Assembly: GCF_039830095.1 (NCBI RefSeq)
Contig: NZ_CP142435.1
Coordinates: 682,001 to 746,000, forward strand
Direction: 5' to 3'
Origin: Dolosigranulum savutiense
GTDB lineage: Bacteria; Bacillota; Bacilli; Lactobacillales; Carnobacteriaceae_A
DNA length: 64,000 bases
Made by a program: the position numbers and the translations under genes. This document shows positions 47,002 through 54,905 of the stretch, in pieces; the first letter of the stretch is position 1, and each line of letters starts with the position of its first letter. The notes under the pieces were generated by a model. The model was not told the DNA's origin, ran no database searches, and saw only the letters and a list, made by a program, of their open reading frames with translations.

Positions 47002-47030
47002 TTGACCAAAATTTACAGTTTTGTTAACAT
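47002..47030 (+). promoter_or_regulatory. Promoter of the leaderless-bacteriocin-like gene
   Basis: TTGACC (47002-47007), 17-bp spacer, TAACAT (47025-47030); the ATG is 26 nt beyond the -10. Confidence 0.6.
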
Positions 47031-47055
47031 TTAAATGTGAAGAATGTAAGTGAAC

Positions 47056-47193
47056 ATGGTGGCTTTAGTAGGTTTGAAATCAGCAGCACTTGTGTACGGT
47101 CCTAAAGCAATTTTGTGGGTACAACAAAATTGGGGATGATTATCTACATTAGGAGCAACTGCTTTCAGAGAGCTTGACAAACAATTTGGTTAA
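47056..47193 (+). pseudogene. Leaderless class II bacteriocin-like gene interrupted by an in-frame TGA
   Basis: Frame from ATG 47056 (or GTG 47050): MVALVGLKSAALVYGPKAIL, then WVQQNWG, TGA (47137-47139), then LSTLGATAFRELDKQFG and TAA (47191-47193). Read through the TGA, it resembles the aureocin A53/BHT-B/lactolisterin BU group of leaderless bacteriocins: YGPKA, Trp-rich centre, LxxxG and AFR, at equal spacing and a total of ~45 residues. There is no leader peptide, which is normal for this group. The TGA may be a TGG to TGA change, giving a pseudogene or a 27-residue truncated peptide. A terminator and an ABC transporter operon follow. Confidence 0.6.
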
Positions 47194-47207
47194 TACTAAT
47201 GATATGT

Positions 47208-47245
47208 ACTAGACTAGAAGTATTGGTACTTCTAGTCTAGTTTTC
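47208..47245 (+). terminator. Terminator between the peptide gene and the ABC genes
   Basis: A perfect 15-bp stem (47208-47222 with 47227-47241), 4-nt loop TTGG, followed by TTTC. It would restrict transcription of the ABC genes relative to the peptide gene, a common bacteriocin-locus design. Confidence 0.88.
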
Positions 47246-47260
47246 TGAAAGGGGTAGTTT

Positions 47261-47893
47261 ATGAAAATTAAGCAACTAACACATCACTACGGAGATTTTT
47301 CGTTAAAAATTAAGGATCTAAATCTACCTAAAGAACATATTATAGGGCTTATTGGAGAGAATGGCTCAGGGAAGACAACTTTAATAGAAGCCATTGCGGG
47401 GGTCATCCAACCAGATCAATTTCATAAGCATGGTTCTCCGGAGCGAATACTCTATATCCCTTCAAATTTATCGCCTTATGGGTATTTAAGAGTTGGAGAA
47501 TTTTGCCGGTTAGTGATTAAATATAGTAATAAACAAATTAATATAAACACATTATTGGATAAATTGAAACTCTCTGATAAACAAGATGCAAAGATTTCAA
47601 CATTATCGCAAGGGATGAAGAAGAAATTGACCTTGATTAAATTATTTGTCGATGATTATGATCTTGTGTTATTAGATGAACCATTTCATGGAATTGATGT
47701 GAAATATATGAAAGATTTAAACCTGATATTATCAGATATTAAACAATCAACAACCATTGTCATTACATCACATGTTGCTGATAATTTAGTTCATATATGT
47801 GATAATTTCGTTCACTTAAAAGATGGGCAAGTGACGTCTATGTTTGATAATCCAGGGAATGTAGATGATATCAAGGAGTTTATGTATGATTGA
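47261..47893 (+). CDS. ABC transporter ATPase, putative bacteriocin self-protection
   Basis: 210-aa ATPase. Walker A GENGSGKTT, signature LSQGMKKKL and Walker B LVLLDEPFHGID are present, with the H-loop in ITSHVADN. Short for the family but complete. AAAGGGG precedes the ATG. It is coupled to two membrane proteins; next to a leaderless-bacteriocin-like gene, the likely role is export or immunity, by inference. Confidence 0.85.
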   Translation: MKIKQLTHHYGDFSLKIKDLNLPKEHIIGLIGENGSGKTTLIEAIAGVIQPDQFHKHGSPERILYIPSNLSPYGYLRVGEFCRLVIKYSNKQININTLLDKLKLSDKQDAKISTLSQGMKKKLTLIKLFVDDYDLVLLDEPFHGIDVKYMKDLNLILSDIKQSTTIVITSHVADNLVHICDNFVHLKDGQVTSMFDNPGNVDDIKEFMYD

Positions 47894-48536
47894 GGTATTG
47901 CAAGTGAAATTTTTATTGATGACTCGCCGATTAGGACTAGAAAAATTATGGCAGTCACTTATTGTGCATGGGTTCATCTTACTACCTGTTGTTATTGTAA
48001 AAGGATTGAGTTTGCTCTTGCCCAATCAGTTTCGCGTGGCCAGTTTTGCGCTATTGGCTATTGTGTTCCTTGGTGGATCACAGTGGGGTGTATCTACCAT
48101 CACGCAAGATGAACAGCGTATGAAAATGTTCTTCAATGGATTAGGATTGAAAAAAATTGAGCGGTTTTATCGATGGCGAAAGCCTGTGTCATTGATGATT
48201 TTGACAGCCATGCTATTATTTCCAGCATCTTTTTCACCCTCAGCTATTGCTTTTTATTTGTTTTTATTAGTTGTGTACTTAAGTGTTGTTTGTTTAGAGC
48301 TTGCGAGCACGTTAGTCTTCAGAAAGCATCCAGCTAAAAAGATTAATGCCTTTTTTCGAGTGGGGTATTTTGGACTCCATTATCTCATTATTGATGATAT
48401 TGAAGTGATTCACGAGTGGTTAATACAATTTGATGGGACACCAATGTTAATTGGATTACTCAGTTTAGGCATTATTTTAGTGGGTGTGAATTTATATGCT
48501 ACGTTAAACATACCTCGAAAGATGGACAATGTATGA
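47886..48536 (+). CDS. ABC transporter membrane subunit, first
   Basis: 216-aa protein with about six hydrophobic segments (e.g. SLIVHGFILLPVVIVKGLSL, FYLFLLVVYLSVVCLELAST). ATG at 47886 has AAGGAG 7 nt upstream and overlaps the ATPase stop by 8 nt. No family name recognised; the role as permease follows from operon structure. Confidence 0.7.
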   Translation: MIEVLQVKFLLMTRRLGLEKLWQSLIVHGFILLPVVIVKGLSLLLPNQFRVASFALLAIVFLGGSQWGVSTITQDEQRMKMFFNGLGLKKIERFYRWRKPVSLMILTAMLLFPASFSPSAIAFYLFLLVVYLSVVCLELASTLVFRKHPAKKINAFFRVGYFGLHYLIIDDIEVIHEWLIQFDGTPMLIGLLSLGIILVGVNLYATLNIPRKMDNV

Positions 48537-49024
48537 TACGATTTATATTACGCGTTGTTAGCCGAACTGACGTGAAGTATGAATTGCTGTCCTTGGTGTT
48601 GATGATATTTTTTGGATTGACAGATACATTGTTGTTAGAAGTATCAGTGATTGTAACAGGGATACTCATGTTGGGGCGTGTGTATTACGCGAGTTTAAAC
48701 GAGATGACTGTGAAATATTTATTCTTCTATTCAGTAGAAGATTATAAACAAGTGAAATATGCTGTGCTGAACGCACTATTGGTGGTCACAATATGTGTGG
48801 TTGGTGTGATATATGGGATAGATTATATATTTAGTCTAGGTGCATTTTCATCCCAATTAATCATATCCATCGCGATATTTTTTGCGATTAGCTACCTGCT
48901 TCCCATTCATATTGAGCGAGCTGTAGACAAAACGGAACCATTTATGACGAAGACAGATTTGTTGCTATTGTTGACTTTGACATATGTTTTAAATTTTGGG
49001 CTAGCTTTTTTGATGAACAAGTAG
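48533..49024 (+). CDS. ABC transporter membrane subunit, second
   Basis: 163-aa protein with four to five hydrophobic segments (LLSLVLMIFFGLTDTLLLEV, LLLLLTLTYVLNFGLAFLM). The start overlaps the previous stop (ATGA). Likely a partner permease subunit of the same transporter; not similar to a family I can name. Confidence 0.65.
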   Translation: MIRFILRVVSRTDVKYELLSLVLMIFFGLTDTLLLEVSVIVTGILMLGRVYYASLNEMTVKYLFFYSVEDYKQVKYAVLNALLVVTICVVGVIYGIDYIFSLGAFSSQLIISIAIFFAISYLLPIHIERAVDKTEPFMTKTDLLLLLTLTYVLNFGLAFLMNK

Positions 49025-49051
49025 TCATTATGATTGGTACACTTATAAAAA

Positions 49052-49089
49052 CTCTAGGGTGCGACAAAACGTTAGTCGCCACCCTAGAG
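49052..49089 (+). terminator. Terminator of the ABC operon
   Basis: CTCTAGGGT-GCGAC pairs with GTCGC-C-ACCCTAGAG (14 bp, one bulge), loop AAAACGTTA. The tail (ATGTTTCG) is weak in T, but the stem is very stable. Confidence 0.7.
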
Positions 49090-49128
49090 ATGTTTCGTCT
49101 GTGCTGCGCCCCGCATGGAGATAATTTA

Positions 49129-49178
49129 GTGGTGTGAGAGGACGATTAGTCAATTAATGGCTAGTCTCTTGCTTGATT
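49129..49178 (+). mobile_element. Group II intron 3'-end-like remnant, right copy
   Basis: GTGGTGTGAGAGGACG, then TTAGTCAATTAATGGCTAGT and CTCTTGCTTGATT. It aligns with the minus-strand sequence at 46822-46871 with few differences, including the same GACTAG-type hairpin. The two copies are in inverted orientation around the bacteriocin/ABC module. Confidence 0.5.
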
Positions 49179-49316
49179 TCTGTGGTTCAATAATAAGACA
49201 ACGCCCTCAGGTATCTTGACTGCTAAATCCAATAGACCCCACACCCCACCTTATCCAATTGATCACCTGATGCTAGTGGAGCACTGGACAGTTTCTTAAG
49301 CTTACTAGTGTCTTTA

Positions 49317-50786
49317 TTATAAAGGAGATTGTTGCTTGTCTTCCGGTACCCAGACTGAAATTGATCCGCCATTAACCGGGAAGACGGCTGTCCCATCTTC
49401 TTCAATCGTTATCTTTTCTTCGCGGTGACCGACTAGATCGGTATACATTTCTCCCGCATGGTGCTCTCCGACAGACATCTGCTTCGCATTCTCATCACCA
49501 CTAGAGATCACCACCGCACACCCACACGGATGCTCCGGCGTTCCCGCTCGTGTAAACCCAATACAGCGCGAATCATCCAGGTACTTCTTCATCTCTCCAT
49601 AAGCATATTCCTTACGCGCATACATCAAGCACTCCAAACAGTCCCGATGCCCTTCATACTCGAGATTCTGATACCCATAATAATCCGGATAATACACGCA
49701 CGGATAACCATAATCACTCAATAGAATAATACCATACGCAATCGGCTTAAACCATGGCTCGACAAAACTCTCCAAGGACTGTCCCGGCTGCGAATCATGA
49801 TTATCAACGAACGTAACGGCATGCAAGGGATTATCCCGGTAAAGTGTCCCATCAAACAACTGGCACAGATCATATTCATCTGGATTCACCGATGCCTCAT
49901 GCAACCCATAATGGAACCGCACATCCATCAGATGAATATCATAGCCATGTTGAGCCAAATAATGATTCAATGCTTCCGGATCCTGATCCCAATACTCCGC
50001 TACAAAGAAAAAATCTTCTCCAAACTCTGCTCTCACATAGTCCACCAATTCATCCATAAAACTCGCATGAATATGCTTCACCGCATCTAAGCGAATCCCG
50101 TCAATTCCAGTCTCTTCGATGAACCACTTCATCCATGCTTTCGTTTCTTCAATCACTTCGGGATGATGATAATCCACATTGGCAAACATTAAATAATCAT
50201 AGTTCCCAAACTCATCAGACACCTCACCATCCGCAGCCCAACGCTTGCCTTCTCCAACAATACGATAAATACCTGACTTCCCCGTCTTCACATCCTCTGA
50301 GACACCTGTAAAGTGATACCAATGCCAATGAAAGTCGGAATAAGTTCCCAACCGTCCCGGAAAAGTAAACTTCGTCCAAGATTCAATCTCATGCTCATCA
50401 CTAATATCCTGGTTCCGATCCTGTTCATCTACTTGTACAGCTGGGAAGGTCTCTGTTGCATCTGCTCCCGCTTTATGATTTAACACGACATCCGCATACG
50501 CTCGGATTCCATACTTATGTAGCTCCTCAATTGCTGCTAACAACTCTTCTTTCGTTCCGTATTTCGTCCGTGTCGTCCCCTTCTGATCGAACTCCCCTAA
50601 GTCATACAAATCATATACACCATAACCAACATCATCTTGATTCATCGCCTTAAAACAAGGCGGAAACCAAATCGATGTCACCCCAATCTCACTTAAGTGT
50701 TTCGCTTCATTTTTTAACCGCTCCCAATGCTTGCCATCGTTGGCTAATTCCCACTCAAAATACTGCATCATAATCCCATTTTGCAT
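49317..50786 (-). CDS. Cytoplasmic alpha-amylase (GH13)
   Basis: 489-aa glycoside hydrolase cleaving alpha-1,4 bonds of maltodextrin or glycogen-like polymers. (beta/alpha)8-barrel markers: DVVLNHKAGADATE, GIDGIRLDAVKHIHA (nucleophile Asp), FFVAEYWDQD (acid/base Glu) and FVDNHDSQPGQS (Asp). No signal peptide, so intracellular, similar to AmyS-like bacterial enzymes. Probably monocistronic. Confidence 0.94.
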   Translation of the reverse strand: MQNGIMMQYFEWELANDGKHWERLKNEAKHLSEIGVTSIWFPPCFKAMNQDDVGYGVYDLYDLGEFDQKGTTRTKYGTKEELLAAIEELHKYGIRAYADVVLNHKAGADATETFPAVQVDEQDRNQDISDEHEIESWTKFTFPGRLGTYSDFHWHWYHFTGVSEDVKTGKSGIYRIVGEGKRWAADGEVSDEFGNYDYLMFANVDYHHPEVIEETKAWMKWFIEETGIDGIRLDAVKHIHASFMDELVDYVRAEFGEDFFFVAEYWDQDPEALNHYLAQHGYDIHLMDVRFHYGLHEASVNPDEYDLCQLFDGTLYRDNPLHAVTFVDNHDSQPGQSLESFVEPWFKPIAYGIILLSDYGYPCVYYPDYYGYQNLEYEGHRDCLECLMYARKEYAYGEMKKYLDDSRCIGFTRAGTPEHPCGCAVVISSGDENAKQMSVGEHHAGEMYTDLVGHREEKITIEEDGTAVFPVNGGSISVWVPEDKQQSPL

Positions 50787-50928
50787 TTTAAAACGCCCTT
50801 CTGTAACTTATTAATACTTATCATAACAAAAATTTAAATTTTTTCCCATTTATAGTTTTCTATTAGGAACTTTTCAGTTATAATGGAGACAGCATTAACA
50901 AAATATTATACAATTAGGAGGGCACATT

Positions 50929-51339
50929 ATGTCATTTTCATCATTTATTAAAGGAAGCTTATTCGGTGCTGGATTAGCATTGTTATTTGCTCCAAAGAGT
51001 GGTAAAGAAACACGTGAAGAGCTACGTCAGAAATTCGAAGAGTCTAAAGAGACTGCCAGTGAATATGCTGAATTAGCACGTGAAAAAGGTGAAGAAGTCG
51101 GTGCAGCTGCTTCAGAAGCATCTGAAAACATCCGTATTACTTTATCTGAATCAGCAAAAGACTTGCGTGAATCTTTAAACGAAACATCTGAGCAATTAAA
51201 AGAAGACGCGAAAGATCTTAAAAAAGACGTTAAAGATGCGGCTGAAGACGTTAAAGAAGACGTTGAAGACGCAGCTGAAGATGTCAAAGATGAAGCAAAA
51301 GACGCTAAAAAAGACGTCGAAAAAAAAGCTAAGAAATAA
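50929..51339 (+). CDS. YtxH-domain general-stress-like protein
   Basis: 136-aa protein. The N-terminal hydrophobic helix with FIKGSLFGAGLALLFAPKSG is the YtxH signature, likely anchoring it to the membrane; the rest is a long charged helix with 7- and 11-residue repeats of the type KDAAEDVKEDVEDAAEDVKD, LEA-like and probably a coiled coil. AGGAGGG precedes the ATG, and TATAAT lies at 50879-50884. Confidence 0.88.
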   Translation: MSFSSFIKGSLFGAGLALLFAPKSGKETREELRQKFEESKETASEYAELAREKGEEVGAAASEASENIRITLSESAKDLRESLNETSEQLKEDAKDLKKDVKDAAEDVKEDVEDAAEDVKDEAKDAKKDVEKKAKK

Positions 51340-51351
51340 GCATCAAACATT

Positions 51352-51383
51352 GAACTCGGCTATTTAGTCGGGTTCTTTTTTTT
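51352..51383 (+). terminator. Terminator of the YtxH gene
   Basis: GAACTCG/CGGGTTC stem (51352-51358 with 51369-51375) followed by TTTTTTTT. Confidence 0.75.
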
Positions 51384-51410
51384 AATGCTTGGTTTGTAGC
51401 TAAGCCCTGT

Positions 51411-51444
51411 CAAAAAGTGCTGATATCTTCATCAGCACTTTTTG
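51411..51444 (-). terminator. Terminator of the nagZ-fucosidase operon
   Basis: Perfect 14-bp stem CAAAAAGTGCTGAT/ATCAGCACTTTTTG with a 6-nt loop; the T-run is inside the descending arm. It can work on both strands. Confidence 0.8.
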
Positions 51445-51461
51445 AGTCGTATTTATCTGAA

Positions 51462-53078
51462 TTAAACAGTTTCACAATTGAACTGTAAATCAATCCGATC
51501 AATTTTAACATCTAAGTCTTCATACGGCATATGGCTTGTCAATATCAGTGGCGTCAATCGATCAGACACTTGGAATGGACCATACGTGCTACCGATCAAG
51601 TTGCTTCCCATCATATCATAATAGGCTGTTCCCACTTGTAAGCGATACTGCTTATCCGTTCGAGCTTGGCCCTGAATCGTCACGGAGACATCATTCGCAT
51701 CTGTCTCGAGATAGATTTCTTTTTTCGTATTTATTCGCTGTAGTGTGGTGTAATTCCCACTATCCACATAGCGGTAGTAATTTTTTAATTGCTCGCCACT
51801 CATCGATGTGGCCTCCGTGCGGTGATCGGGACGAACTAGCAAGTGATTGTCCAAGGTAACTTGAATCGTCCGAACACCTAGATTCTGCACACCTTCTGGC
51901 AGTGAGAAGGTCAGCTCTTTATGATCATCAGATACGGCGACTGTCTCGCCACTCTCTATTAAGACCGCTTCTCGCACCGAGTTCGCGATTCCACTAATCG
52001 TTACATCGTGTCTATCTGCATCAAAGATATGCACATACAGCCTATTATCTTTCGCCGTTAACTCTCCCCAACTTGGCGCAGGTAACTGGATCCCGCTTGT
52101 GCCAAAGAGACTATGCGCATGATTACGCAACCACTCACCAATTGCTTCTAAAACTTCCCGCTCAAATGGTACCAAGCTCCCGTCTCCTTTTGGCCCAATA
52201 TTGAGCAAATAATTCCCGCCACGAGCACGAACTGCGATGAGATTCTGAATCAATTGTGTCACCTTACCCGTCAGATCCTCACGCACTTGCCACGAACGAT
52301 AACCCCATGTCTCATGATAAATTGATGCCGGTGTCTGCCACGGTCCCTCCAGAGCCTGCGCTGGAATTTGATTATCACCTAACGTTCGGAAGTCTCCCTG
52401 ATTATGCCAAATCCGACCATTAATCGCACAATTCGGCTGAAAATGAGCAACTAATTGCTTCAAGCGTTGACTCTGCTCCAACGTCGGATAGCCCATATCG
52501 AACCATAATTCAACAATCTCACCATACTGAGTCAAGAGTTCCGTCAATTGGGCTTCAATATAATGGGCCAAATCAGATGAAATCCGATTATTGTTATCAT
52601 GATCATAGTCATGACCCGCATGCCAATCAACTAATGAATAGTATAATCCAAACTTTATCCCCTGACGTGCACACTCTTCCGCTAGCTCCCCAACAATATC
52701 ACGCTGTCCCGCCATATTTTCCACACTATTGTATGAGGTAGTCTCCGTCTTCCACAAACAAAATCCATCGTGATGCTTACTAGTTAATACAATATAGCGC
52801 ATCCCTGCCTGCTTCGCTAATTGAACAATCTCCTGAGGGTTAAAATGTTCTAGCGTCATCGCCTGAGCCTGCTTAAGATACTCTTCATCAGGAATATCAG
52901 CCCACATCTTAATCTGTTCGCTATATCCGTGCTTAACGGGCTTTCCCTTATATTCCCCACCAAATGCTGAATACACGCCAAAATGAATAAATAAACCGAA
53001 TCCCAATGTCTGCCACCGTTTCACTTTTACATCAGATGACGTGGGGCGAACGCCTTGAATACTCATCTGCTCTGCCAT
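51462..53078 (-). CDS. Alpha-L-fucosidase (GH29)
   Basis: 538-aa enzyme releasing L-fucose from glycans. Family markers: GFGLFIHFGVYSAFGG, LTSKHHDGFCLW and the nucleophile Asp in VELWFDMGYPT. A C-terminal beta domain (~residues 340-538) follows. No signal peptide, so it acts inside the cell on imported fuco-oligosaccharides. It begins 2 nt after nagZ, suggesting joint breakdown of N-acetylhexosamine- and fucose-containing host glycans. Confidence 0.93.
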   Translation of the reverse strand: MAEQMSIQGVRPTSSDVKVKRWQTLGFGLFIHFGVYSAFGGEYKGKPVKHGYSEQIKMWADIPDEEYLKQAQAMTLEHFNPQEIVQLAKQAGMRYIVLTSKHHDGFCLWKTETTSYNSVENMAGQRDIVGELAEECARQGIKFGLYYSLVDWHAGHDYDHDNNNRISSDLAHYIEAQLTELLTQYGEIVELWFDMGYPTLEQSQRLKQLVAHFQPNCAINGRIWHNQGDFRTLGDNQIPAQALEGPWQTPASIYHETWGYRSWQVREDLTGKVTQLIQNLIAVRARGGNYLLNIGPKGDGSLVPFEREVLEAIGEWLRNHAHSLFGTSGIQLPAPSWGELTAKDNRLYVHIFDADRHDVTISGIANSVREAVLIESGETVAVSDDHKELTFSLPEGVQNLGVRTIQVTLDNHLLVRPDHRTEATSMSGEQLKNYYRYVDSGNYTTLQRINTKKEIYLETDANDVSVTIQGQARTDKQYRLQVGTAYYDMMGSNLIGSTYGPFQVSDRLTPLILTSHMPYEDLDVKIDRIDLQFNCETV

Positions 53079-53080
53079 CT

Positions 53081-54637
53081 CTATTCCTCCACTCTAACTG
53101 GACTAACTCCTTCCAACTCACGTCTACCTACAATTGCTTCTAGAGCTGTCTTAACCGCTTCTGCTGAATTTTCGTACGTATTAATCCATCGCTCAATATG
53201 CTGGAACTGACGCCCGACATACGGCTGCTTTAATCCGATAAGATATACTGGGACTTGCTGGGCGATCTGGCTCATCAACTCAGCAAACGCACTCCCATCA
53301 GCTATACTCTTTACCCCAATAATCACCGCTTCCGCCTGATCTATTCGCTCGCGCAATATCGACTCATCGAAGGCCTGCTCATCCACAACAGCTGTCTCTA
53401 CTTGAGAAAAAATAGTCTGCGCTTGGCGGAATAATAATGACTCGCCATCTTGTGTATCTTCGGCGACTGTATCATGATGATCGACGACATCAATCACGAA
53501 CACAGCTGTATCGGCAGGAATGGCTTTTCCAACTTGCACATCCGTCACAGACTGCTGGTAAATATTTCGCGCCAACGCTTGCTTCTCTTCCGTGAAGAAT
53601 GATTTACCGAACTGATCCGCAGTAAAGGTTATCTTTCGACGCTCGATTAAGTCTTGAACGCGCGACTGAGCTGTTATTAATCTATCGGTCGTGATCTGAC
53701 CCGCTTCAGCAGCTTGATAAACTTGTTGTAAGGCTTGGATCTGTTCTTCATACGTATGCGAGACGATCAACATATCCACACCTGCTTGCAAGGCACGTAC
53801 CGCTGCCACAGCTACCCCAAATGTGGTCGAAATAGCTCGCATCTCCAAACAATCCGACACCACAACACCTTGATACCCTAGTTCCTCTCGCAATAAGTCT
53901 GTCATAACAGCAGAAGACAGTGTTGCAGGGGTCTGACCGTCTGTTTCAAGCGCATCGAAGACAATATGAGTCGTCATAATAGAATCAACGTTGTGCTCGA
54001 TCGCTTCAATAAATGGCTTCAACTCTACTTCGAAGAGTCGCTCGCGCCCGTGAGAAACATGCGGCAATGCCAAGTGCGAATCTACACTTGTATCCCCATG
54101 ACCTGGGAAGTGCTTCACTGAATGAACAATGCCACTTGCCTGATACCCCTGAATCGCAGCTGTAGCGAAGGAAGCCACTTTTGTCGGATCTTCTCCGAAC
54201 GATCGCACATTAATTACCGGGTTATCGGGATTATTATTCACATCCAACACCGGTGCCAGATTCCAATTAATCCCTAATGTTAATAAATCTTCTCCGGTCG
54301 CCTTAGCCACATCGAAGGCCCAGGTCGGTTGCTTTGTTGCTCCAATCGCCATCGCTCCCGGATATTCCATATATTGCCGAGGAATTCGCTTCACTGATCC
54401 ATTCTCTTGATCAATCGCAATTAACAACGGTTGCTCGTAGCCAGCTGCTTGCGCCTCCGCTTGCAAATCCGACGTCAACTGTCTAATTTGCTCCGGATTA
54501 GCCAAGTTCCGCGCAAATAAAATAATTCCCCCCACGTGGTACTCATGAATTAACGACTTCACCTGCTCATTAACCGTCAACCCATCAAACCCTACAACAA
54601 ATAATTTCCCAACTTGTTTTCTCAACTTGTCAATCAT
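53081..54637 (-). CDS. nagZ: Beta-N-acetylhexosaminidase (GH3, NagZ-like)
   Basis: 518-aa GH3 enzyme removing terminal beta-GlcNAc. The NagZ His/Asp motif is KHFPGHGDTSVDSHLALP and the nucleophile lies in VVVSDCLEMRAIS; AIDQENGSVKRI is also typical. Longer than Gram-negative NagZ because of a C-terminal GH3_C-like domain. No signal peptide, so cytoplasmic muropeptide or chitobiose/host glycan salvage. ATG at 54637 is preferred to one six codons upstream, which has no ribosome-binding site. Confidence 0.9.
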   Translation of the reverse strand: MIDKLRKQVGKLFVVGFDGLTVNEQVKSLIHEYHVGGIILFARNLANPEQIRQLTSDLQAEAQAAGYEQPLLIAIDQENGSVKRIPRQYMEYPGAMAIGATKQPTWAFDVAKATGEDLLTLGINWNLAPVLDVNNNPDNPVINVRSFGEDPTKVASFATAAIQGYQASGIVHSVKHFPGHGDTSVDSHLALPHVSHGRERLFEVELKPFIEAIEHNVDSIMTTHIVFDALETDGQTPATLSSAVMTDLLREELGYQGVVVSDCLEMRAISTTFGVAVAAVRALQAGVDMLIVSHTYEEQIQALQQVYQAAEAGQITTDRLITAQSRVQDLIERRKITFTADQFGKSFFTEEKQALARNIYQQSVTDVQVGKAIPADTAVFVIDVVDHHDTVAEDTQDGESLLFRQAQTIFSQVETAVVDEQAFDESILRERIDQAEAVIIGVKSIADGSAFAELMSQIAQQVPVYLIGLKQPYVGRQFQHIERWINTYENSAEAVKTALEAIVGRRELEGVSPVRVEE

Positions 54638-54799
54638 CTCGTCACTCTCTTTCATATACTTATCTCTGATAGCTCTTACATCTATAGTATATCAAATAAT
54701 ACCAAAAGAAAATAATAAATCCTCTAAACAATTATTCAGAAACACACTTATTTTTCCTAACTAAAGTGCTCCACCACACACAATAACTAACTGATTTAT

Positions 54800-54827
54800 T
54801 TGTATTTTTTTAAATAAAGCGTATAAT
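54800..54827 (+). promoter_or_regulatory. Promoter of the D-aspartate operon
   Basis: TTGTAT (54800-54805), 16-bp spacer, perfect TATAAT (54822-54827), about 79 nt before the GTG start. Confidence 0.55.
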
Positions 54828-54905
54828 GAATATGTCTTATTAGTTGTTAGATAGATCCGTTATTTTTATAAATACACAATATTATACATGAATAGGAGTG
54901 GTTAG

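Noticed and set aside
47137-47139. TGA as selenocysteine or reassigned Trp codon
   Set aside because: All other genes here use TGG for Trp and treat TGA as a stop (for example at 37180), and no SECIS-like hairpin is evident next to the codon.
49223-49405. Minus-strand open frame overlapping the amylase 3' end
   Set aside because: It overlaps the amylase coding end in another frame and has no ribosome-binding site or recognisable composition.
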